From positions 1,798,001-1,862,000 of the forward strand of contig OY781923.1 of assembly GCA_963677225.1 (NCBI GenBank): a DNA stretch of 64,000 nt, given 5' to 3'. This document shows positions 1 through 9,115 of the stretch, piece after piece; positions within the stretch are counted from its first letter, which is position 1; each line of letters begins with the position of its first letter. The stretch is from SABI01 sp028532915. Its GTDB lineage: Bacteria > Spirochaetota > Spirochaetia > Sphaerochaetales > Sphaerochaetaceae. The position numbers were made by a program, and so were the translations under genes. The notes below the pieces were generated by a model. The model had not been told where the DNA came from and searched no databases. It saw only the letters and a list, made by a program, of their open reading frames with translations.

Positions 1-1006
1 TTACCTTACCGGAAATATCACATGTGAAGCAGGAGATGCATCGGGAACAGGACTGTTCAATGTTAGAGAGCGCACATGGTCTCACCGTCTTGCCGCCTGT
101 ATAGATGACAAAAGGAATATCATCGAATGCATGCCTCCTCTCATCTCAAATGAGAAGAGCTGCGGAACCATACGTGCTGAAATAGCAGCCGACCTGCATC
201 TGAGAGAAGATGTCATCGTCTCGTCCGGAGGCGGAGATAATATGATGGGAGCAATCGGAACAGGAGTCGTGAACGAAGGGACCATGTGTGTATCACTTGG
301 AACCAGCGGGACGATCTTTGCCCATTCGTCCACTCCTCTGATCGATGACAACGGCTATCTCGCCGCATTCTGTTCTTCGACGAACGCATATCTGCCTTTA
401 TTGTGCACTATGAACTGCACCGTGGCGACCGAATATACACGTGCCCTTTTCGGTAAAGATGTGGTCTCTTTTGATATGGAGGCAAAAAAGGCTCCTATCG
501 GCTGCGACGATCTTGTGATGCTCCCCTATTTCAATGGAGAGAGAACTCCGAACTACCCCAACGGAAAAGGAACCCTGATCGGTCTGAATCAAAAGAATAT
601 GACCGAGGCTCACATCTGCCGGGCCGCGATGGAATCTGCGATATTCTCCCTGCGTCTAGGTCTGGACACCTTCAGGGAGAAAGGGTATGCGGTAAAGGAG
701 ATCAGACTCATCGGCGGTGGAGCGAAATCCAAGGTATGGCGTTCAATGTGTGCAGATATCTTCAATGTGAAAATTGTGATTCCCGAGGTTACAGAGGGAG
801 CAGCCTTCGGAGCAGCGCTTCAGGCCCTATGGGCATTGTCCACTATCAACGGAGGCGGCAGAACGATCCAGGATATAGCAGATGAGCATGTTATCCTCGA
901 TTCCGATCATATCTACTATCCTGATGAGAAAAGAGTCGAATCATATGAAACGGCATATAAAAGATATCTCAACTATATGAAAGAAGTTGAACATATGTTC
1001 AAATAA
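1..1006 (+). CDS. xylB: Xylulokinase, C-terminal part (5' end outside window)
   Basis: Phosphorylates D-xylulose to xylulose 5-phosphate, the second step of xylose catabolism in the cytoplasm. The reading frame is open from base 2, well upstream of the first in-frame ATG at 131, so the gene is cut by the window edge and not truncated in nature. About 335 residues are visible out of the usual 480-500. The FGGY-kinase signatures are present: GDASGTGLFNV near the start, the nucleotide-binding SLGTSGTIF segment, and the C-terminal RLIGGGAKSKVWRSM and GAAFGAALQA stretches. It is followed 36 bases later by xylA on the same strand, so the two form a xylose operon. A specificity for another ketopentose is possible in principle, but the xylA neighbour argues for xylulose. 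Confidence 0.93.
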   Translation, partial: YLTGNITCEAGDASGTGLFNVRERTWSHRLAACIDDKRNIIECMPPLISNEKSCGTIRAEIAADLHLREDVIVSSGGGDNMMGAIGTGVVNEGTMCVSLGTSGTIFAHSSTPLIDDNGYLAAFCSSTNAYLPLLCTMNCTVATEYTRALFGKDVVSFDMEAKKAPIGCDDLVMLPYFNGERTPNYPNGKGTLIGLNQKNMTEAHICRAAMESAIFSLRLGLDTFREKGYAVKEIRLIGGGAKSKVWRSMCADIFNVKIVIPEVTEGAAFGAALQALWALSTINGGGRTIQDIADEHVILDSDHIYYPDEKRVESYETAYKRYLNYMKEVEHMFK

Positions 1007-1042
1007 CCATTGATCTGATCGATTTCAGATGAGGAGGAATTG

Positions 1043-2380
1043 ATGAAAGACGTATTTGTCGGAAACACAGAATATTTCAAATCGGTAGAAAAGGTAGTCT
1101 ATGAAGGACCGACCTCCGATAATCCGCTGGCTTTCAAATTCTACGATCCCGATAAGATCGTAGCAGGAAAGACGATGAAAGAGCACCTGAGATTCTCGAT
1201 TGCATACTGGCATTCATTCTGTGCAGACGGAAAGGATCCTTTCGGCAATGCGACGATCGACTTTCCATGGACGGATCCGGATCCCATGCAGAGTGCGCGA
1301 AATAAAGCAGAGGCCGCATTCGAATTCTTCACAAAGATTCAGGCCCCCTTCTATGCTTTCCATGATATCGACGCATCACCCGAAGGTGATAGTGCTGATC
1401 AGTATGTCAAAAATTACCATGAGATAGCCGACCTGCTCAAATCTCTTCAGGATGCGACAGGTGTAAAGCTTCTGTGGAACACTTCGAATCTTTTCAGCAA
1501 TCCCCGATATATGAACGGTGCTGCAAGCAATCCCGAGTTCTCGGTGCTCACCCGTGCGGCTCTTCAGGTGAAGACATCTCTCGATGTGAATGTCAAACTC
1601 GGCGGTCTGGGATACACCTTCTGGGGAGGACGTGAAGGTTATATGAGCTTGTGGAATACCGACACGAAACGTGAGCTGGATCATCTCGGAATGTTCTTTG
1701 CGATGGCTCGTGATTACGGCAGAAAAATCGGTTTCAAAGGAAACTTCTACATCGAACCGAAACCGATGGAGCCGAGCAAACATCAGTACGACTATGATGC
1801 AGCCACAGCGATCGCCTTCATCAAAGAATACGGTCTGGAAAAGGATTTCTCATGCAACATCGAAAACAACCATGCCACATTGGCAGGCCATTCATTCGCC
1901 CACGATCTTCAGGTATGTGTAAACAACAACATGCTCGGATCTGTCGATGCGAATCAGGGAGATCCCCAGAACGGATGGGATACCGATGAATTCCCGACCA
2001 ATGTGTACGACACGGTCGAAGCGATGATGATCATTCTCAAAAACGGCGGACTTCACAACGGCGGTCTCAACTTCGATGCGAAACGACGGAGGAATTCCAC
2101 CGATCTTGAAGATCTGTTCATCGCCCACATCGGAGGTATGGACACCTTTGCACTCGGTCTGGAAATCGCTCAGGCGATGATCGATGACGGTAAGATCGAT
2201 CATTTCAGAAGACAGAGATACTCATCCTTCGACAGCGGTGACGGTGCCAGATTCGAAGCGGGAAAGCTCGATCTGAAGACTCTTGCCGCTCTGTCTTCAA
2301 CATTCAAAGATGAGAAGATCAGCGGGAAACAGGAGATGCTGATGAACCTGGTGAATCAGTACATGTTCCGCAGCAGATAA
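1043..2380 (+). CDS. xylA: Xylose isomerase
   Basis: Interconverts D-xylose and D-xylulose using two divalent metals. The 445-residue product has the expected length of the longer (class II) isomerases. The catalytic His-Asp pair lies in YAFHDID (residues about 105-110). The metal ligands lie in IEPKPMEPSKHQ, in IENNHATLAGHSFAHD, and in DANQGDPQNGWDTD. The start is ATG 1043, because GAGGAGG at 1031-1037 sits five bases upstream; a TTG at 1040 is in frame but too close to that site. It follows xylB directly and ends before a strong hairpin terminator, so it closes the operon. Confidence 0.97.
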   Translation: MKDVFVGNTEYFKSVEKVVYEGPTSDNPLAFKFYDPDKIVAGKTMKEHLRFSIAYWHSFCADGKDPFGNATIDFPWTDPDPMQSARNKAEAAFEFFTKIQAPFYAFHDIDASPEGDSADQYVKNYHEIADLLKSLQDATGVKLLWNTSNLFSNPRYMNGAASNPEFSVLTRAALQVKTSLDVNVKLGGLGYTFWGGREGYMSLWNTDTKRELDHLGMFFAMARDYGRKIGFKGNFYIEPKPMEPSKHQYDYDAATAIAFIKEYGLEKDFSCNIENNHATLAGHSFAHDLQVCVNNNMLGSVDANQGDPQNGWDTDEFPTNVYDTVEAMMIILKNGGLHNGGLNFDAKRRRNSTDLEDLFIAHIGGMDTFALGLEIAQAMIDDGKIDHFRRQRYSSFDSGDGARFEAGKLDLKTLAALSSTFKDEKISGKQEMLMNLVNQYMFRSR

Positions 2381-2397
2381 GACACCTTCCACTGGAG

Positions 2398-2423
2398 AAG
2401 AGCCGCTTTTGCGGCTCTTTTTA
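2398..2423 (+). terminator. Rho-independent terminator of the xylBA operon
   Basis: A perfect 9-bp stem (AAGAGCCGC / GCGGCTCTT) with a TTTT loop is followed by a run of T, 18 bases after the xylA stop codon. Confidence 0.93.
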
Positions 2424-2425
2424 CG

Positions 2426-2514
2426 TTATAGTTAATTCATACTACCGCCAGCCGTATTGGGCTTCTTTAGACTCTATACATAATCTTCATTACATAGTAC
2501 TTTCTAACTATAAT
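2426..2514 (+). promoter_or_regulatory. Probable promoter region of the acyl-CoA synthetase gene
   Basis: A consensus -10 box TATAAT lies at 2509-2514, 26 bases before the ATG at 2541. No good -35 box is seen 17 bases upstream. The 9-mer TTATAGTTA (2426-2434) is repeated in inverted form as TAACTATAA (2505-2513), overlapping the -10 box. The arms are 70 bases apart, so this could be a pair of regulator half-sites or chance. Confidence 0.35.
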
Positions 2515-2540
2515 GCAAAAAGGCGGTCAAAGAAGAGATT

Positions 2541-4292
2541 ATGAAAAAGATCTATGATGAGAAGTATTACGAATCGATCATGAAAGAGGGGAAATGGCCG
2601 ACCACAGTCGAAGCATTCGAAAATAGCGCAGCCACTTTCCCTGAACGGACTGCATTCAGTAGATTCATAGGAAACGATAAGGAAACTTTCACCTACACGA
2701 AGGCGTCTGCTTATATCAAGACGACAGCAAAGCATCTGAGATCATGCGGGCTGGACAGGGAAGACAAGATCGTCCTGATAGGGAAGAATTCTCCCGGCTG
2801 GGCTATGGCTTATCTGGCTATTCACTCGATCGGCGCCATCGTCGTTCCTCTCGATCATATGAGCGAAAAAGAAAAAGTGGTACAACTCGGTTCGTTCAGC
2901 GATGCAAAGGCAATTCTCTGCGATTCCCAATGGATCGATCAGCTCTTTGGGGCTGAGTGGTTCTCCACACTTACTGCTGTCCTCTCTCTGGAAGATGATC
3001 ACAAAGGATATCACAGTCTCTTCAGTCTTTCAGAAACAGACGAGAATCTTTTGCTGACGAAGCCGGCTATGGATGATATCGCTGTCATCCTTTATACCAG
3101 CGGGACTACAGGAAACGAAAAAGGTGTCCTCCTTACCCATAAAGCTCTCATGAGCGATGCCTATCAGGCTGCAGACCCCTATTTTCTCACGCTGACGGAA
3201 CATGATGTTTTCTACGGACTGCTCCCGCTTCACCATTCGTATGCGATGACAGCAGTCTTCCTCGAATCGATCATACACGGGTCGGAACTCCTTTTCTCTT
3301 CCAAGGTTGTCATATCGAGAAATCTTCAGGAGATGAGAATGGGCAAGGTAACCAATCTGCTCGGGATTCCCCTTCTGTTCAACAAACTCCTTACAGGACT
3401 GATGAAGAAGGTCAGAGAGAAGGGATTGCCAGCCTATATCCTGATCAGGACACTGATGCACATCAATTACTTTTTCAGACGCGCTTTTCATATCAATTTC
3501 GGAAAGAGATGGTTCGCACCTCTTCTTGACGGTATCGGAATGAAACACAATACACTCACTATCTGCGGCGGAGGACCTCTCTCTCCCAAGGTATTTCGTC
3601 AGTATCAGCAGCTGGGAGTCGATTTCATACAGGGATACGGACTGACTGAGACTGCCCCTATTCTGACTCTCGTATCCCTTGACCACATCAACGTCAACAG
3701 TATCGGGCAGATATTCCCTCTCGTCGACATGAGAATAGACGACCCGGACCTTCTCGGTGTAGGGGAAATACAGGTCAAAGGGCCGAATGTCTGCTCGGGA
3801 TATTTCAGAGATGAGAAGGCGACGGCGGAATTGTTCACCGAAGACGGCTATCTGAAAACCGGTGATCTGGGATCGATCGATTCGAGAGGATTCGTCTACA
3901 TCAAAGGAAGAGCGAAGAATCTCATAGTCACCGAGGGTGGAAAGAATGTCTTCCCCGAAGAAATCGAAGAGCTTATCTATGCTTACGGACAGGTCGAACA
4001 GGTAGTCATCCGCTCTTATGTGCCAGACAAAACAATGAAAGGAGAACTTATCGAGGCTCTCATCTATCCCGATAAAGAATATTTCAAAGAACACGGCATT
4101 GATGAACAGCAGATAGGAACGGAGATAGACGCCCTGATTCATTCGGTCAACAAAAAACTTCCACCCTACAAGAAAGTATCAAAGATAACGATCCTGAGTG
4201 AAAGTCTTGAGATGACCAGTACGAAGAAGATCAAGCGAGGCAAGATTTCCCGTACGATAGAGAGAATGATCGGTCAGTCAACTATTCGATGA
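2541..4292 (+). CDS. AMP-dependent long-chain acyl-CoA synthetase (FadD-like)
   Basis: Activates a carboxylic acid, probably a fatty acid, with ATP and CoA. The 583-residue product carries the adenylate-forming family motifs in order: the P-loop YTSGTTGNEKG at about 185-195, the GYGLTET motif at about 365-371, the hinge region with KTGDLG and the IKGRAKNLIV segment at about 437-460, and a C-terminal lysine region (TSTKKIKRGK). A mid-protein segment with aromatic and basic residues (INYFFRRAFHINFGKRWF) is typical of membrane-associated long-chain enzymes. It is a single gene after the xylBA terminator, and its last 11 bases overlap the convergent fucU gene. The exact chain-length preference cannot be read from the sequence. 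Confidence 0.85.
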   Translation: MKKIYDEKYYESIMKEGKWPTTVEAFENSAATFPERTAFSRFIGNDKETFTYTKASAYIKTTAKHLRSCGLDREDKIVLIGKNSPGWAMAYLAIHSIGAIVVPLDHMSEKEKVVQLGSFSDAKAILCDSQWIDQLFGAEWFSTLTAVLSLEDDHKGYHSLFSLSETDENLLLTKPAMDDIAVILYTSGTTGNEKGVLLTHKALMSDAYQAADPYFLTLTEHDVFYGLLPLHHSYAMTAVFLESIIHGSELLFSSKVVISRNLQEMRMGKVTNLLGIPLLFNKLLTGLMKKVREKGLPAYILIRTLMHINYFFRRAFHINFGKRWFAPLLDGIGMKHNTLTICGGGPLSPKVFRQYQQLGVDFIQGYGLTETAPILTLVSLDHINVNSIGQIFPLVDMRIDDPDLLGVGEIQVKGPNVCSGYFRDEKATAELFTEDGYLKTGDLGSIDSRGFVYIKGRAKNLIVTEGGKNVFPEEIEELIYAYGQVEQVVIRSYVPDKTMKGELIEALIYPDKEYFKEHGIDEQQIGTEIDALIHSVNKKLPPYKKVSKITILSESLEMTSTKKIKRGKISRTIERMIGQSTIR

Positions 4293-4707
4293 CGCCTTTT
4301 TTCAGAATGATGTTCGCATAGAGGGAACTCTCACTTGTAGCCACTATGGCATAGGCCTTCTTTGCCCTTTCATAGAATGCAAAGCGTTCGATGAAACCGA
4401 AGCCTTTGAAGTGTACGTCTCCTTCCTTTGCGATCTTCTCATAGGTGTCCCAGATCGGAGTCTCACACGGGTCTCCGGGAACTTTCTCCATTAAAAATGC
4501 ATTTGCCTCGAATCTGTCCAGAGGCAGAAGTTTGAGCATTCCTTCAAGGATCTCTGGTACTCCCAGACCGTCAAGCCTTACGAGCCTCTTGGAATAGGCG
4601 GCAGCGGGAAAGTTTCCGTCCCCGATGACGATCTCGTCACCGTGACCCATTTCCATCATGATTTTCAACAGTTCGGGACTCAAGAGAGGGGGAATGTTTT
4701 TGAGCAT
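4282..4707 (-). CDS. fucU: L-fucose mutarotase (RbsD/FucU family)
   Basis: Interconverts the anomers of L-fucose so that the isomerase gets its preferred form. The 141-residue product matches the 140-residue family length. It shows the family features LLKIMMEMGHGDEIVIGDGNFP near residues 12-33 (catalytic His in GHGDE) and the C-terminal TSESSLYANIILKKGVI. The longer open frame to 4839 is discarded, because ATG 4707 is preceded by AAAGGAG at the right distance and the extra N-terminus has no family counterpart. The gene is divergent from fucI, sharing a 106-base intergenic region with a LacI-type operator. Its 3' end overlaps the convergent acyl-CoA synthetase gene by 11 bases. Confidence 0.92.
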   Translation of the reverse strand: MLKNIPPLLSPELLKIMMEMGHGDEIVIGDGNFPAAAYSKRLVRLDGLGVPEILEGMLKLLPLDRFEANAFLMEKVPGDPCETPIWDTYEKIAKEGDVHFKGFGFIERFAFYERAKKAYAIVATSESSLYANIILKKGVIE

Positions 4708-4762
4708 TGGAATCTCCTTTTTTATAGATAATGATTGCAAGATACAATTTTGCATGCGATAA

Positions 4763-4776
4763 TGTAAACGATTACA
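4763..4776. promoter_or_regulatory. LacI-family operator between fucU and fucI
   Basis: TGTAAACGATTACA is a near-perfect palindrome (6 of 7 pairs) with the central CG step typical of LacI/GalR operators. It sits in the intergenic region of two divergent fucose genes, 38 bases before the fucI start, where it could control both. No LacI-type regulator gene is in the window. Confidence 0.65.
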
Positions 4777-4813
4777 CGCCCTTTCGAGTCTACTATAGCA
4801 TAGGAGGAGCCAT

Positions 4814-6640
4814 ATGGCAAATAATAAAAAAATCAACATTAACAGTGAAAAACGGTATGCAGGAGATCTTCCGAAGATCGGTATCAGACCGACTATCGAC
4901 GGAAGAAGACGAGGAGTCAGAGAATCTCTTGAAGATCAGACGATGAACATGGCAAAGGCCGCTGCAGAGCTTATCAGTTCATCTTTGCGTCATACTAACG
5001 GAGAAAGAGTCGAATGTGTCATTGCAGATACCACTATCGGCGGTGTTCTCGAATCAGCACAGTGCAAAGCGAAATTCAAAAAAGAGAATGTAGCCGTTAC
5101 ACTTACTGTCACACCGTGCTGGTGCTACGGGACCGAGACATTCGATGACGATCCTCTTACAGTGAAAGGCGTATGGGGATTCAACGGAACAGAACGTCCC
5201 GGCGCTGTCTACCTTGCCGCTGTCCTGGCCGCCCATTCACAGAAAGGACTTCCCGCATTCGGTATCTACGGCAGAGATGTACAGGATAACGACGACACTT
5301 CAATCCCAGAAGATGTGAAGACAAAGATTCTCCGCTTCGCCCGTGCCGGTCTTGCCGTTGCGACAATGAGAGATAAATCATATCTGTCTATCGGCGGTAT
5401 GTCGATGGGCATCGCAGGTTCAATCGTCGACCAGGACTTCATCCAGTCATATCTCGGCATGCGGACCGAAGTCGTTGATATGAGTGAGTTCGAACGGCGT
5501 GTCGAAGAAGAGATCTACGATCCCAAGGAACTTGAACTTGCGAAAAAATGGGTCCGAGAAAACTGTCACGAGGCCGAAGACACAGTCAATCCTCCCGAAT
5601 ATCTTAGAAGCGCTGAACAGAGAGACAAGGACTGGGATTACGTGATAAAGATGGTCATGATCGGAAGGGATCTGATGATCGGGAACAAGAATCTCGAAGC
5701 TCTCGGATTCGGTGAAGAAGCACAGGGACACAACGCACTCTACTCGGGATTTCAGGGACAGCGCCAGTGGACCGATTTCAGGCCGAACGGTGATTTCATG
5801 GAGACAATGCTCAACACCAGCTTCGACTGGAACGGCATCAGAGAACCCTTTGTAATGGCCACCGAAAATGATTTCATGAACGGGACCGCCATGCTGTTCG
5901 GCAAACTTCTCACCAATCGGGCACAGATCTTCTCGGATGTGAGAACCTACTGGTCTCCCGAAGCTATCGAGAGAGTAACAGGGTGGAAGCCCGAAGGAAG
6001 AGCGAAGGACGGGTTCATCCACCTGATCAATTCGGGATCGACGACACTTGATGCAACCGGAGCCATGAAAGACGAGAACGGCAATTCAATAATGAAACAC
6101 TTCTGGGAAATCACCGGGGAAGATGTCAAGAACACCCTCGAGGCAACAGAATTCTCCGTCGCCAACGGAGGATACTTCAGAGGCGGCGGTTATTCATCAA
6201 CTTTCCTCACCCGCGGTGAAATGCCTGTGACCATGTGCAGACTCAATGTTGTGAAGGGTCTCGGACCTGTGATGCAGATCGCCGAAGGCTGGACCTGTGA
6301 TATCCCCGACGAGGTATTCGAGAAGATCAACAAACGGACAGATCCGACCTGGCCGACTACATGGTTCGTCCCGCGACTCGACCCGAACAACCGACCGTTC
6401 AAGGATGTCTATTCGGTCATGGCCAACTGGGGTGCAAACCACGGTGCTATCAGCTACGGACACATCGGTGCCGACCTCATTACTCTGTGTTCTATGCTCA
6501 GAATACCCGTGAATATGCATAATGTATCTGAAGACGATATTTTCCGACCCTCTGCATGGAACTCATTCGGTTCAGATACGGAAGGTTCAGATTACAGAGC
6601 ATGCAAAGCCTACGGTCCTCTTTACGGAGCATACAAATAA
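4814..6640 (+). CDS. fucI: L-fucose isomerase
   Basis: Converts L-fucose to L-fuculose (and usually D-arabinose to D-ribulose) with Mn2+. The 608-residue product is slightly longer than the 591 residues of the E. coli enzyme. The N-terminal GIRPTIDGRRRGVRESLE, the Cys-rich TVTPCWCYGTETFDDDP, FNGTERPGAVYLAA and SIGGMSMGIAGS are all family hallmarks. The metal-binding Glu lies in ATENDFMNG and the distal His in IPVNMHNVSEDD. ATG 4814 is preceded by TAGGAGGA at 4801-4808. It is divergent from fucU with a shared operator and ends in a strong terminator, so it is transcribed alone. The kinase and aldolase of the pathway are not in this window. Confidence 0.96.
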   Translation: MANNKKININSEKRYAGDLPKIGIRPTIDGRRRGVRESLEDQTMNMAKAAAELISSSLRHTNGERVECVIADTTIGGVLESAQCKAKFKKENVAVTLTVTPCWCYGTETFDDDPLTVKGVWGFNGTERPGAVYLAAVLAAHSQKGLPAFGIYGRDVQDNDDTSIPEDVKTKILRFARAGLAVATMRDKSYLSIGGMSMGIAGSIVDQDFIQSYLGMRTEVVDMSEFERRVEEEIYDPKELELAKKWVRENCHEAEDTVNPPEYLRSAEQRDKDWDYVIKMVMIGRDLMIGNKNLEALGFGEEAQGHNALYSGFQGQRQWTDFRPNGDFMETMLNTSFDWNGIREPFVMATENDFMNGTAMLFGKLLTNRAQIFSDVRTYWSPEAIERVTGWKPEGRAKDGFIHLINSGSTTLDATGAMKDENGNSIMKHFWEITGEDVKNTLEATEFSVANGGYFRGGGYSSTFLTRGEMPVTMCRLNVVKGLGPVMQIAEGWTCDIPDEVFEKINKRTDPTWPTTWFVPRLDPNNRPFKDVYSVMANWGANHGAISYGHIGADLITLCSMLRIPVNMHNVSEDDIFRPSAWNSFGSDTEGSDYRACKAYGPLYGAYK

Positions 6641-6661
6641 AGCGAACTGCCATCGGAATGG

Positions 6662-6690
6662 AGGTCACCGTTTTTCGGTGACCTTTTTTT
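6662..6690 (+). terminator. Rho-independent terminator of fucI
   Basis: A perfect 9-bp stem (AGGTCACCG / CGGTGACCT) with a TTTTT loop is followed by six T, 21 bases after the fucI stop. Confidence 0.95.
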
Positions 6691-6736
6691 GAGGTGACCG
6701 ATAGTCATCTATGTATAAGTATGATACGATTCACCC

Positions 6737-8032
6737 ATGAAAATCATTATAAAAAATGTGTTGGTGCTACCTATGACCCGCAAAGAAGACCTGTTTCGCG
6801 GATCTATCGCGGTCGAAGACGGAAAGATATTCGCCATGGGAGAGATACCTGAAGATTTTCAAGGTGAACTGATCATAGACGGGTCGGGGAAGATCGCCCT
6901 ACCCGGCCTGATCAACAGCCACACCCATGCGGCGATGCAGTATTTCAAGAATTTCAATGATACACATTCAGATCTGGAAACGTGGCTGCAGGCTGTCTGG
7001 AAATACGAGGCAGTTCTGAAAAAAGAGGATATAAAGATCGCAAGCACGATGGCAATCGCCGAGATGATCAGGGGCGGAACGACCTGTTTTACCGACATGT
7101 ATTTCGATGTTGAACAGACTGTAGAAGCACTCATCGAGACCCGTATGAAAGCGACAGTCGGCCTCACCCTTTTCGGGGATCTTGAAGAGAGCAAAAGACG
7201 CATAGAAAAATCGCTTTCCTATCTGAAAGAGGTACGCGCGGATCACCCCCACCATGTCTCCTTCGATGTGGCTCCTCATGCCATCTATACCTGCACCAGA
7301 GATACGTACACATACGGTAAAAAGATCGCCGATGAGAACGGGTGCCGGCTGCATACCCATCTGAGTGAATCACCTTTCGAAGTGGAACAATCAAAAAGGA
7401 ACAACGGCAGAAGTCCCATATCCTATCTAAACTCGCTGCAGGTTCTCGATTCAAACACCTATCTGGCCCATGTGGTACATCCGATAGACGAGGATCTCGA
7501 TATCCTGAGGAGAACCGGAGTCTCGGTGATTCACAATCCCTCGAGCAACTGCAAACTGGGTAACGGGATCGCACCGATTTCGCTTTACAAGGATTCACAA
7601 GTCAACGTTGCCCTTGGAACCGACGGTTCCTCTTCAAATAATACACTCGACATGTTCAAGGAGATGCGTCTTGCCGCGATGATAAGCGCAGCGTCTACTC
7701 GTAATCCCGTCGCTCTGACACCTTTTGATATCATTAGAATGGCAACGGCCAACGGGGCGAAAGCTCTCGGAAAAGACTCGTCATGCGGAACGCTCGAAAT
7801 CGGCAAAGATGCCGATATTATTCTGGTGGACACCGACAAACCCCATATCAGCCCGATGAACGATCCATATAGTGCAATCGTCTACACCTGCAGCAGCTTC
7901 GATGTTGATACAGTCATGATCAGAGGAGACATCGTTTATCATGAGAATCGATTCAGCTATATCGATATAGAACGTGAAGAGAGCAGGATCAGAGAAAAAT
8001 GGGAAGCAATCAAACAGAGAGTAACCACCTAG
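6737..8032 (+). CDS. mtaD: 5-methylthioadenosine / S-adenosylhomocysteine deaminase
   Basis: An amidohydrolase of the cytosine-deaminase/MtaD group that hydrolyses the 6-amino group of MTA or SAH. The 431-residue product has the family metal sites: HTH at residues 62-64 (INSHTHAAM), HTHLSES at about 206 and the Asp in GTDGSSSNN at about 295. The C-terminal beta domain (GTLEIGKDADIILVD) is also typical. It is followed 9 bases later by mtnA, which fits a role in MTA salvage, although related enzymes act on other aminated purines or pterins. A weak -10 box (TATGAT) precedes the start. Confidence 0.82.
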   Translation: MKIIIKNVLVLPMTRKEDLFRGSIAVEDGKIFAMGEIPEDFQGELIIDGSGKIALPGLINSHTHAAMQYFKNFNDTHSDLETWLQAVWKYEAVLKKEDIKIASTMAIAEMIRGGTTCFTDMYFDVEQTVEALIETRMKATVGLTLFGDLEESKRRIEKSLSYLKEVRADHPHHVSFDVAPHAIYTCTRDTYTYGKKIADENGCRLHTHLSESPFEVEQSKRNNGRSPISYLNSLQVLDSNTYLAHVVHPIDEDLDILRRTGVSVIHNPSSNCKLGNGIAPISLYKDSQVNVALGTDGSSSNNTLDMFKEMRLAAMISAASTRNPVALTPFDIIRMATANGAKALGKDSSCGTLEIGKDADIILVDTDKPHISPMNDPYSAIVYTCSSFDVDTVMIRGDIVYHENRFSYIDIEREESRIREKWEAIKQRVTT

Positions 8033-8041
8033 GAGGCATAT

Positions 8042-9106
8042 ATGGAAGAGAATTTCAAAACGATAGATTTCTTTGAGGATACCCTTGTCCTGCTCGATCA
8101 GAGAGCATTACCGAAAAGAGTCACCTACGTACACTGCACCACCTACAAAGAGGTGGAATTCGCCATCCGTGATATGATAGTGAGGGGAGCTCCCGCCATA
8201 GGAGCGACCGCCGCTTACGGAGTATATCTGGCTGCCAGAGAATTCTCATCTCTTCACAATCAGACCGATGATGAAGCTTTTTCCGCGGCTATGGAGGATG
8301 CAGCTTCATATATGATCAAATCCAGGCCCACTGCGGTAAACCTTGCATGGGCGGTCGATCTGATGCTCAATGAGTATAAAAGACTCAAAGGAGAGAGCAT
8401 TGATACGATTCTCTCTTCTCTTTTGAACCTCGCAGACACAATCAAGAGAGAAGACATTCAGACAAACAGGATGATGGGCAGGATCGGATCTGCTCTCATC
8501 CCCGAAAAGGCGACGATACTCACTCACTGTAATACCGGAGCTCTTGCGACCGCAGGATGGGGAACGGCACTGGGTGTCATCAAGACAGCGTATGAAGAAG
8601 GTAAGGATATCTTCGTCTATGCGGACGAAACCCGTCCGAGACTTCAAGGTGCCCGTCTGACGGCATGGGAACTGACTCAGGCTGGCATTCCTTCGGCTCT
8701 CATCAGTGATTCTGTTGCTGCCACCCTCATAAGAGACGGTAAGATCGATCTTGTCATCCTCGGCGGTGACCGCGTAGCGGCCAACGGAGATGTCTGCAAC
8801 AAGATCGGCACATTCATGCTCAGCGTCCTGTGCAAAGTCTACGGTGTACCCTTCTACAGCGCCGTACCCGTGAGCACCATCGATTTCTCGATCGCAAGCG
8901 GCAAGGATATCCCAATAGAACTGAGAGCTTCAGAAGAAGTCACCCGTATCGGGAGCGAACAGATCGCCCCCGATGGGATGCAGGTGTACAATCCGGCTTT
9001 CGATGTCACACCGAATGAAAATGTGACTGGAATAATTACTGAAAAGGGTATATTATATCCTCCCTATACATCTTCAATAGAAGAAATACGAAAGACTCTG
9101 CAATAA
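8042..9106 (+). CDS. mtnA: S-methyl-5-thioribose-1-phosphate isomerase
   Basis: Isomerises methylthioribose 1-phosphate to methylthioribulose 1-phosphate. The 354-residue product carries RGAPAIG (about residue 48), the catalytic Cys in LTHCNTGALAT (about 160-170), ADETRPRLQGARLTAWEL and the catalytic Asp in GGDRVAANGDVCNKIGT (about 240-256). The start is preceded by TAGGAGG, which includes the stop codon of mtaD, so the two genes are translationally coupled. It resembles eIF2B-alpha, but the active-site residues identify it as MtnA or a 5-deoxyribose-phosphate isomerase relative. Confidence 0.93.
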   Translation: MEENFKTIDFFEDTLVLLDQRALPKRVTYVHCTTYKEVEFAIRDMIVRGAPAIGATAAYGVYLAAREFSSLHNQTDDEAFSAAMEDAASYMIKSRPTAVNLAWAVDLMLNEYKRLKGESIDTILSSLLNLADTIKREDIQTNRMMGRIGSALIPEKATILTHCNTGALATAGWGTALGVIKTAYEEGKDIFVYADETRPRLQGARLTAWELTQAGIPSALISDSVAATLIRDGKIDLVILGGDRVAANGDVCNKIGTFMLSVLCKVYGVPFYSAVPVSTIDFSIASGKDIPIELRASEEVTRIGSEQIAPDGMQVYNPAFDVTPNENVTGIITEKGILYPPYTSSIEEIRKTLQ

Positions 9107-9115
9107 GGACTGTAC

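Noticed and set aside
3030..4142. 370-codon open frame antisense to the acyl-CoA synthetase gene
   Set aside because: It lies wholly inside a well-supported gene, has no ribosome site, and its translation is not like a protein (mirror of codon bias).
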